This document shows, piece after piece, positions 56,331 to 64,000 of a DNA stretch of 64,000 nt. The DNA lies in contig NZ_JAJLPA010000001.1 of the NCBI RefSeq assembly GCF_025548555.1, positions 124,001-188,000 on the forward strand, written 5' to 3'. Under the pieces are notes generated by a model. The model worked only from the letters and a program-made list of their open reading frames with translations. It did no database searches and had not been told where the DNA came from. Numbering within the stretch: the stretch's first letter is position 1; each line of letters opens with the position of its first letter. A program made the translations under genes and the position numbers. This stretch comes from Sphingomonas sp. A2-49 (lineage in GTDB: Bacteria; Pseudomonadota; Alphaproteobacteria; Sphingomonadales; Sphingomonadaceae).

Positions 56331-56816
56331 CTATTCGTCCGTCTCGCCCTCGTCGGCGAGGTTGAGCGCCCGCGCGGGCTGGATCGTCGACACCGCATGC
56401 TTGTAGACCAATTGGGCCATGCCCTCGCGCTGGAGCAGCATGCAGAACAGGTCGAAGCCGGCGATATGGCCCTGAAGCATCACGCCGTTGATGAGGAACA
56501 TCGTCACCGAATCTTCGGACTTACGCACGGCGTTCAGGAATATTTCCTGCAACAACGGCTGCTTGCGCTGCGCTTCGCCGACGGAGTCGACGATCGCGGC
56601 GATATCCATCGGACCCGACGGCATGATCGTCGAGATCGCATGTTTGTAGATCAGCTGCGACTGGCCGTCGCGGCGCAGCAGCACCGAGAAATTGTCGAAC
56701 CAGGTAACGATACCCTGAAGCTTGACGCCCTTCACGAGGAACATCGTCACCGGCGTCTTCGAGCGACGCAGGGCATTGAGGAACAGGTCCTGGAGGGACC
56801 CTTGCTTGTCGGCCAT
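56331..56816 (-). CDS. hfq: RNA chaperone Hfq, tandem two-domain form
   Basis: This 161-residue protein is two full Hfq units in one chain. Unit 1 spans about residues 5-68: [29 protein letters not shown], and IYKHAISTI. Unit 2 spans about 86-149: [29 protein letters not shown], and [10 protein letters not shown] 17-residue linker joins them. Ordinary Hfq is a hexamer of about 70-100 residue chains, so this should form a ring from three chains. The units differ at functional spots: proximal QD becomes QE, and rim RR (17-18) becomes RK (98-99) in unit 2; distal KLQG becomes MLQG. Hfq pairs small RNAs with mRNAs. It follows ntrX by 122 bases, which may hold its own promoter, and is followed by hflX. 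Confidence 0.96.
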   Translation of the reverse strand: MADKQGSLQDLFLNALRRSKTPVTMFLVKGVKLQGIVTWFDNFSVLLRRDGQSQLIYKHAISTIMPSGPMDIAAIVDSVGEAQRKQPLLQEIFLNAVRKSEDSVTMFLINGVMLQGHIAGFDLFCMLLQREGMAQLVYKHAVSTIQPARALNLADEGETDE

Positions 56817-56938
56817 GAGGAGCCTTTCGTATTATTGGCGAGCCGTTAGCCCGCTATCGCGCCGTTTCCCGGCGTCGGATGCCGGTCGGTTCGACCAGCC
56901 ACATGCATCTATGAACGATGATGCCCCGCGTCCAGCGA

Positions 56939-58315
56939 TCAATCCTCGCGCATGTCGGTGATGCCGAGCAACTTGAGCTTCCGGTGCAGCGCCGATCGCT
57001 CCATCCCGATGAAGCTCGCGGTGCGGCTGATGTTGCCCGAAAAGCGGCGGATCTGGACGCGCAGATATTCGCGCTCGAACGTCTCGCGCGCCTCGCGGAG
57101 CGGTGCGCCCATGATCGCGCCGCCGCCACCGCCGCCGATATCGCCCTGATCGCCCAGCACTTCCGCGGGCAGCAGGTCGAGGTCGATCCGACCGATGCGG
57201 TCGCCCGGCGCGAGGATGATCGTGCGCTCGACCACGTTGCGCAGCTGGCGGACGTTGCCCGGCCAGTCGTAGGACTGGAGCGCGACCATGGCGTCCGACG
57301 CGATCTCCGGCGTCGGGACGCGGCGGTCGGCGGCATAATGCGCGATGAAATGCTCGACCAGCGCGGGAATGTCCTCCCGCCGCTCGGCCAGTGCCGGGAT
57401 CGGCACCGGCACGACGTTGAGCCGGTAATAGAGGTCCTCGCGAAAGCGCCCCTCGGTGATCTCATGCGCGAGGTCGCGCGAGGTGGCGGACACGACGCGG
57501 ACGTCGACCTTGACGATGCGGGTGCCGCCGATGCGGCTGAAGCTCTGGTCGGTCAGCACGCGCAGGATCCGAGCCTGCGTCGCGATCGGCATGTCGGCGA
57601 TCTCGTCGAGGAACAGCGTGCCGCCATGCGCCTGTTCGAGCAGTCCCGGGCGGACGAGGTCGCCCCCCTCCTCCACCCCGAACAGTTCCTCCTCGACCCG
57701 TTCGGGCGTCATCCGCGCCGCGCTGACGATGACGAACGGCGCCTGGACGCGGTTGCTCCATCCGTGCAGCAGCCGCGCGGCGACCTCCTTGCCGACGCCG
57801 GCGGGGCCCATGATGAGCACCCGGCTGCCGGTCGCCGCGACGCGCTTCAGCGTCGCACGAACGGCGTTGATCGCGCCCGAACTGCCCGTCAGGTCGCTTT
57901 CGCGACCTGCGGAGACGCGCAGGCTCGCGACTTCCCGACGCAACCGTTCGGTTTCGGTCGCGCGGGCGACCAGCAGCAGCAGGCGCTCCGCCTCGAACGG
58001 CTTTTCGATAAAGTCGCTCGCACCGCGCCGGATCGCGGCGACCGCGGTGTCGAGGTTGCCGTGGCCCGAGATGACCAGCACCGGGATCGACGGATCGCGT
58101 CGCTTGATCTCGTCGAGCAGTTCCAGCCCGTCGAGCCGCGATCCCTGCAACCAGACGTCGAGCAGCACCAGCGACGGCCGCCGCGTGGCGATCGCCTCCA
58201 GCGTCGCGTCGCTGTCGGCCGCGGTCCGGGTTTCGTAGCCTTCGTCCTCAAGGACGCCGGCGACCAGTTCCCGGATATCGTGTTCGTCGTCGACGACGAG
58301 GATGTCGAGCGCCAT
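56939..58315 (-). CDS. ntrX: NtrX-type response regulator lacking the GAFTGA loop
   Basis: This is a 458-residue AAA+ response regulator. The receiver domain has D10-E11, phosphoacceptor D53 in LLDVWL and K105 in EKPF. The AAA+ domain has Walker A GPAGVGKE (170-177) and Walker B TLFLDEIAD (233-241), then a Fis-type helix-turn-helix (about 420-455, ISRTASFIGMERSALHRKL). The sigma-54 contact motif GAFTGA is missing: where NtrC at 60674-62089 has GHERGAFTGA, this protein has GVEEGGDLVRPG. It therefore probably acts as a sigma-70 type regulator or repressor. It pairs with ntrY three bases upstream. Confidence 0.95.
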   Translation of the reverse strand: MALDILVVDDEHDIRELVAGVLEDEGYETRTAADSDATLEAIATRRPSLVLLDVWLQGSRLDGLELLDEIKRRDPSIPVLVISGHGNLDTAVAAIRRGASDFIEKPFEAERLLLLVARATETERLRREVASLRVSAGRESDLTGSSGAINAVRATLKRVAATGSRVLIMGPAGVGKEVAARLLHGWSNRVQAPFVIVSAARMTPERVEEELFGVEEGGDLVRPGLLEQAHGGTLFLDEIADMPIATQARILRVLTDQSFSRIGGTRIVKVDVRVVSATSRDLAHEITEGRFREDLYYRLNVVPVPIPALAERREDIPALVEHFIAHYAADRRVPTPEIASDAMVALQSYDWPGNVRQLRNVVERTIILAPGDRIGRIDLDLLPAEVLGDQGDIGGGGGGAIMGAPLREARETFEREYLRVQIRRFSGNISRTASFIGMERSALHRKLKLLGITDMRED

Positions 58316-58318
58316 ATG

Positions 58319-60544
58319 CTAATTCCGATTGCGTGTGAGTGCGGCGAGCTGGTCGTCACCGACGGGTTCGGGTGCGCTGGCACCCTGATCGAGCGCGGCG
58401 AGGGCATCCGCATCGAAGGCCATGCGGACGACCGTGCCCCCCTTGTCGCGGTCGGCGAAGGTCATGATGCCGTGATGCTCCTCGACGATCTTCTTGACGA
58501 TCGCGAGGCCGAGGCCGGTGCCGCGGGCGCGGGTGGTCATATAGGGCTCGACGATCCGGTCGCGGTCGGGCGGCAGGCCGACGCCGCTATCGGCGACCTC
58601 GACCACCACGGCGCCGTCGTCCGCACGCACGCACATCACCACCGAACCACCGTCTTCGCCTTTCGCCTCGATGGCTTCGACCGCATTCTTGACGATATTC
58701 GTGAATGCCTGGCTCAACTGGCGGCGATCGCATACCAAGGTCGGCGCCGGGACGTCATGGTCGAGTTCGAAGCGAACGCCGGGATGCGCGACCTCGTGCA
58801 GGAACAAGGCCTGGCGGGCGATGTCGACCAAGGATTCCTCGCGGAACACCGGTTTGGGCATCCGCGCGAAGGACGAGAATTCGTCGACCATCCGGCGCAG
58901 GTCGCCGACCTGGCGCACGATCGTCTCGGTCAGCCGCGCGAACGTCGTGTCGTCGGGGTCGATCTTGCTGCCGTAGCGGCGCTGGAGCCGCTCGGCTGCG
59001 AGCTGGATCGGGGTCAGCGGGTTCTTGATCTCGTGCGCGATCCGGCGCGCGACGTCGGACCAGGCGGCGCGGCGCTGGTCGAGCAGCTGCTGCGTGATAT
59101 CGTCGAAGGTCAGGATCGGCCCAGAATCGGTCCGCGCGATCCGCACCGCGAGCGTCCGCGGCTCCCCGCCCCGCGCCACCTGTACGATCGCCTCGCGCTC
59201 GCGCCCGGCGACGAGGTCCGCCAGTTCCGGCGCGACCGCGCCCAACGGTCGCCCGACGAGGCCATCGACGCCGGTACCGATCAGCTCGGTCGCGGACCGG
59301 TTGGCGATCCGCACCGTCCCGTCCTCCGCCACCGCGATGACGCCGGCGGAGACGCCTGCCATGACCGCCTCGATCAGCGCGCGGCGGTTGTCGAGCTGGT
59401 CGTTGGCGGTCACCAGCGCGCTCGTCTGTTCCTGGAGCCGTCCGGTCATCTGGTTGAACGCGTTGGCGAGCGTGCCCACCTCGTCCTTGCGGCGCGGGTC
59501 GGGAACCCGCGCGGTCAGGTCGCCGGTCGCGACCTTGCGCGCGGCGTCGACCAGTTCGGCGACCGGCCGCACCAGCCGGTCCGCGACCGCGAGCGCCGCC
59601 CAGACGGCGATGCCGACGATGAGCAGCGATACCAGCAACAACGCCGCGTTGAACTTGAGTTGCAGTGCACGCGACCGGCTCTGGAGGGCCTGATAGTCGC
59701 GGACGATCGCGTCGCCACGGCGGATCTGGCTGGCGAGCTGAGGATCGAAGATCCGCGCCGAATAGAGATAGGCGCCCTTGCCATAGGATATCGGCACGAC
59801 CGCCCCGATGCGGTCGTCGCTGCGCACGATCACATAGGGCGCGCCCCGATCAAGCGCCTGCTCCATCGCGGGCGAGACGATGTTCTGCAACGGCCGTTCA
59901 TAGGGGTTGAGGACGATCAGCGGATCGCCCTCGCCCTTGCGGATAATCATCGCCTCCGACTGTTCGCGGCGATAGGTCTGGACGAGCAGGAGCTGCTGGA
60001 AATACGGGCTGTCGACCGCATGGCCCTGCAATTCCGCGGACAGATCGCCGCTCATCGCCTGCACCTGCGCGACGACGCGATCGACCTCGCGCTGGTAGTT
60101 CTCGCCGACCAAAGTGCGGGCATTCTCTAGCATGCCGCTGGCGCGGTCGGACGACCAGAATTCGACCCCGATCTGGAACAGGAGCGAGGCGAAGATCGTC
60201 ACCAGCAGCGCCGGTACCGCGGCGATGATCGAGAAGATCGCGACGAGCCGGACGTGCAGCCGTCCCTCGCCGCCCACCGCGGATGCCGCGGCGCGCCGTC
60301 GCGCGATACGGCGGCCGACGAGCATAAGCAGCGCGATGCCGGGCACCAGATTGGCCACCAGCAGCGACGCGATCGTCGGCGGCGACAGGGGCATCTGTGG
60401 CGTGCTGCTTGCCGCGATGACGAAGTAGGTGGCGGTGGCGATCGCGATCGCCAGCGCGAGGACCAGCGCCTCCACCGCGGGCGTTATCCGCAGGAGGCGC
60501 GCCCGGTCGGTCTCATGTAGATCGGGCATCGGGGCCGCGTTCAT
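58319..60544 (-). CDS. ntrY: nitrogen regulation sensor histidine kinase NtrY
   Basis: This is a 741-residue membrane sensor kinase. Three or four N-terminal helices come first (about residues 20-140), then a large extracytoplasmic domain (about 145-295), another helix (about 300-325), a HAMP domain, a PAS domain (near 390-490), and the kinase core with H-box RIAHEIKNPLTP (near 510), N-box IVKNAVEAIE and GTGLGLAIVKKIVEEH. NtrY senses nitrogen or redox status and phosphorylates NtrX. The ATG at 60544 is preferred; 60529 is possible. The 129 bases before it hold an imperfect dyad. Confidence 0.95.
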   Translation of the reverse strand: MNAAPMPDLHETDRARLLRITPAVEALVLALAIAIATATYFVIAASSTPQMPLSPPTIASLLVANLVPGIALLMLVGRRIARRRAAASAVGGEGRLHVRLVAIFSIIAAVPALLVTIFASLLFQIGVEFWSSDRASGMLENARTLVGENYQREVDRVVAQVQAMSGDLSAELQGHAVDSPYFQQLLLVQTYRREQSEAMIIRKGEGDPLIVLNPYERPLQNIVSPAMEQALDRGAPYVIVRSDDRIGAVVPISYGKGAYLYSARIFDPQLASQIRRGDAIVRDYQALQSRSRALQLKFNAALLLVSLLIVGIAVWAALAVADRLVRPVAELVDAARKVATGDLTARVPDPRRKDEVGTLANAFNQMTGRLQEQTSALVTANDQLDNRRALIEAVMAGVSAGVIAVAEDGTVRIANRSATELIGTGVDGLVGRPLGAVAPELADLVAGREREAIVQVARGGEPRTLAVRIARTDSGPILTFDDITQQLLDQRRAAWSDVARRIAHEIKNPLTPIQLAAERLQRRYGSKIDPDDTTFARLTETIVRQVGDLRRMVDEFSSFARMPKPVFREESLVDIARQALFLHEVAHPGVRFELDHDVPAPTLVCDRRQLSQAFTNIVKNAVEAIEAKGEDGGSVVMCVRADDGAVVVEVADSGVGLPPDRDRIVEPYMTTRARGTGLGLAIVKKIVEEHHGIMTFADRDKGGTVVRMAFDADALAALDQGASAPEPVGDDQLAALTRNRN

Positions 60545-60554
60545 CACGGCTCTC

Positions 60555-60575
60555 GTACAACGGGGATTGTTGCAC
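60555..60575. promoter_or_regulatory. imperfect dyad upstream of ntrY
   Basis: GTACAAC and GTTGCAC (one mismatch in seven) flank a 7-base spacer, 11 bases before the ntrY ATG in the 129-base gap after ntrC. It does not match the TGCAC-N5-GGTGCA NtrC site. A separate ntrYX promoter in this gap is plausible. Confidence 0.3.
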
Positions 60576-60673
60576 GGAAACCACATAATTTCGGATTGGC
60601 GATGGTTTGTGGTGACACTGCGGCAGATCGCCTGTGCCGGAATGGGACGGGGCTATTGCAGACGGACCTTAGG

Positions 60674-62085
<1,412 letters not shown>

Positions 62086-62089
<4 letters not shown>

Positions 62090-63132
62090 GGCCGCGCGGC
62101 GCGTGGCAGGAGGAGGCGGAGCGTCGTCATTTCGGGACTTCCTTCGCGGGCGTATTGGACGATGCCGCCCATGTCGCGCATCAGCTTGTCGACCAACGCG
62201 AGGCCCAGCCCCTGCCCCTCCGGCCGCCCCGACACGAACGGGTCGAACAGATGATCGGCGATGTCCGCCGGCGCGCCCGGACCGTTGTCGAGCACGCAGA
62301 TCTCGATCGGCAGCGGCACGCGCGGGCGGCCGGGCGCCGCGGCGACCGACATGCCGTGACGATAGGCGGTGGTGATGACGATCCGGGGGTTGCGCTCCAG
62401 CTTCGATGCTTCGCGCGCATTCTTCAGAAGGTTTATCAGGATCTGGAGCGTCGCGTCGCGGTTGATCGCGGCGGGCGGCAGCGACGGATCGAACCGCTCC
62501 TCGATCGTGATGCCGCGCGCGAACCCAGCGAGGGCCAGCCGGCGCGCATGACCGATCAGGGGATAGATGTTTTCCGGCGCGATCGGCAGCGGGCGGGTGT
62601 CGCTGAAATCCTGCATCCGGTCGATCAGCGCGGCGATCCGATCGACCTCCGTCACGATCAGCGTCGTCAGCTCGCCCGCGCCGATCAGCTGAGCGGCCCC
62701 GCGGATCCCCGACAGCGGGTTCTTGATCTCGTGCGCGAGCATCGCCGCGGCACCGCTGGCAGCGCGGGCGCTGGCCCCTCGCCCTGCGGCGTGGCCCAGC
62801 CCGCGCGTGCTGGCGGCGCTGTGCAGCGTGATCGTCCGCCAGCCGGGGTGATCGGCGATCGCCGCCTCGACGAAGTCGACGCGGATCTTGGGGCCGTGCG
62901 GGATCGCGATCTCGGTATCGTAGAAGGCGACGCCCTGCCCCTCGCGGCGATCGCCGTCGGCGGGTGGCGGCAGGATCGCGGCGAGCGGTTGTCCCCGCAT
63001 CACCCGTTCGGAAAGGTTGAGCAATTGCTCGGCCAGCGCGTTGGCGTGCGCGATGCGATCGTCCGGATCGACGACGACGACCGCGACGGGCAGCGCGGCG
63101 AACAGTTCCGAAAACCCCGGCCGGATCGCCAT
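62086..63132 (-). CDS. ntrB: nitrogen regulation sensor histidine kinase NtrB
   Basis: This is a 348-residue soluble kinase with an N-terminal PAS domain (about 8-115, DDRIAHANALAEQLL), H-box AHEIKNPLSGIRGAAQLI (near residue 135), N-box NLLKNAREA and G-box GQGLGLALVDKLM. In the standard scheme it is controlled by PII (GlnB) and phosphorylates or dephosphorylates NtrC. It lies eight bases after dusB, an arrangement conserved across alphaproteobacteria. Confidence 0.96.
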
Positions 63133-63139
63133 GGCCGGG

Positions 63140-64000
63140 TCAGGCGGCCTGCTGCTGCCGGGCGGGCTGGTCGCGATGCGGCGCGTAGAAATCGGCGAGC
63201 ATGCGCTTGACGGTCGCGGCGTCGGGCTGCTGGTTGACGGCGTTGCGGAACTCCGCCGATCCGGTCAGCCCCTTGGTGTACCAGCCGATATGCTTGCGCG
63301 CCATATTGACGCCGGTCACGTCGCCATAATGCGCGAGCATCGTCTCGTAATGCTCGAGGATCACATGGTATTGTTCGTCGAGTGACGGATCGGGCCGGCG
63401 CGTGCCCGATGCCAGATACTCCATCACCTGACCCAGCAGCCACGGCCGGCCATAGGCGCCGCGGCCGATCATGATCCCGTCCGCCCCGGACTGGTCGAGC
63501 GCGGCGACCGCATCGTCGATGTCGCAGATGTCGCCGTTGGCGATCACCGGGATCGACACCGCCTCCTTGACCGTGCGGATGAAGCGCCAGTCCGCTTCGC
63601 CCTTGTACATCTGGTTGCGGGTCCGCCCGTGGACGGTGATGAGCCGCACCCCCAGATCCTCGGCGATGCGCGACAGTTCGGGGGCGTTCAGGCTGTCGTG
63701 ACACCAGCCCATGCGCATCTTCAGCGTCACCGGCGCCTTTACCGCCTTCACCACGCTGTCGACCAGCGCCGCGGCGAGCGTCAGGTCGCGCATCAGCGCC
63801 GAACCGGCGTCGCCATTGGTGACCTTCCGGACCGGACAGCCCATGTTGATGTCGATGATCGCCGCGCCGCGATCCTCGGCGAGCTTCGCGGCTTCCGCCA
63901 TCTCATAGGGCGTGCAGCCGACCAGTTGCATCGACACCGGCTCCTCGGACAGATGCCACGCCGCCTTCTGGATCGACTGACGCGTTTCGCGGATCGCCGC
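63140..64000 (-). CDS. dusB: tRNA-dihydrouridine synthase DusB (partial, 5' end off window)
   Basis: About 286 C-terminal residues are visible; the frame stays open through the right edge, so the start is outside. This flavoprotein reduces uridines in the tRNA D loop. The catalytic cysteine is in [10 protein letters not shown], the substrate-side H-x-R in [13 protein letters not shown], and FMN phosphate contacts in PVIANGDI and [10 protein letters not shown]. The C-terminal helical domain follows ([14 protein letters not shown]). It is the first gene of the ntr cluster seen in this window. Confidence 0.95.
   Translation of the reverse strand, partial: AAIRETRQSIQKAAWHLSEEPVSMQLVGCTPYEMAEAAKLAEDRGAAIIDINMGCPVRKVTNGDAGSALMRDLTLAAALVDSVVKAVKAPVTLKMRMGWCHDSLNAPELSRIAEDLGVRLITVHGRTRNQMYKGEADWRFIRTVKEAVSIPVIANGDICDIDDAVAALDQSGADGIMIGRGAYGRPWLLGQVMEYLASGTRRPDPSLDEQYHVILEHYETMLAHYGDVTGVNMARKHIGWYTKGLTGSAEFRNAVNQQPDAATVKRMLADFYAPHRDQPARQQQAA

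Noticed and set aside
56918-60130. 1070-codon open frame on the plus strand across ntrX and ntrY
   Set aside because: It is antisense to two genes with full domain sets. Its translation is Arg/Gly/Ala/Asp-rich with no motif, a common result of GC-rich codon bias.

Overview
The window is chromosomal DNA from a high-GC (roughly two thirds G+C by eye) alphaproteobacterium, almost certainly a sphingomonad (Sphingomonas or a close relative). The strongest pointers are the conserved alphaproteobacterial block dusB-ntrB-ntrC-ntrY-ntrX-hfq-hflX, an Hfq built from two fused Sm domains, two perfect matches to the alphaproteobacterial EcfG general-stress promoter, and a large Oar-like TonB-dependent receptor. 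There is no CRISPR array, insertion sequence, prophage or integrase. The window is mostly housekeeping genome, densely packed, with no gene-free stretch over 300 bases.

Layout. 1-5010: partial ppiD-like chaperone gene, divergent from tpiA, then a TonB-like protein, an M17 aminopeptidase and a beta-lactamase-fold hydrolase. 5059-9080: AAA ATPase, rimO, anmK and a small secreted protein. 9130-12952: CoxE-like VWA protein, CocE/S15 hydrolase, CHAP-domain hydrolase. 13068-15250: a 48-residue membrane protein behind an EcfG-type promoter, and a LytS/LytTR two-component pair. 15288-18695: the TonB-dependent receptor with its terminator. 18912-25797: ligA, a Tat-type exported SDR, recN, bamD and manA. 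25841-30336: a GT4 glycosyltransferase convergent with the yajC-secD-secF-Mth938 operon. 30552-32950: tRNA-Pro, an SMP-30-like lactonase and an orphan SCPU plus DUF11-like secreted protein. 32947-37696: an EmrAB/TolC-type tripartite efflux operon with a divergent MarR regulator and an operator-like dyad. 37776-42240: a possible 35-residue peptide, ybdD-cstA and acs. 42338-46968: a hydrolase behind a second EcfG-type promoter, an MFS exporter and a secreted prolyl oligopeptidase. 47007-55034: tRNA-Ser, lytic transglycosylase, DD-carboxypeptidase, and a head-to-tail run holB-metG-tatD-MBL-aspartic protease-mazG. 55041-64000: hflX, tandem hfq, ntrXY, ntrCB and partial dusB, all on the minus strand.

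How the genes fit together. Several modules concern the cell envelope: Sec translocation (yajC, secD, secF), outer-membrane assembly (bamD, ppiD-like), peptidoglycan turnover and recycling (mltB-like, dacC-like, CHAP, anmK), TonB-linked uptake and drug efflux. A carbon module (cstA-ybdD and acs) handles pyruvate/peptide uptake and acetate activation. The right end is the nitrogen-status regulatory centre, in which NtrC keeps the sigma-54 contact loop but NtrX has lost it, followed by post-transcriptional control through the double Hfq. The least expected items are the fused Hfq, the two EcfG promoters, the orphan SCPU-DUF11-like protein, the cysteine-rich mini-ORF and the dyad over the bamD ribosome binding site.
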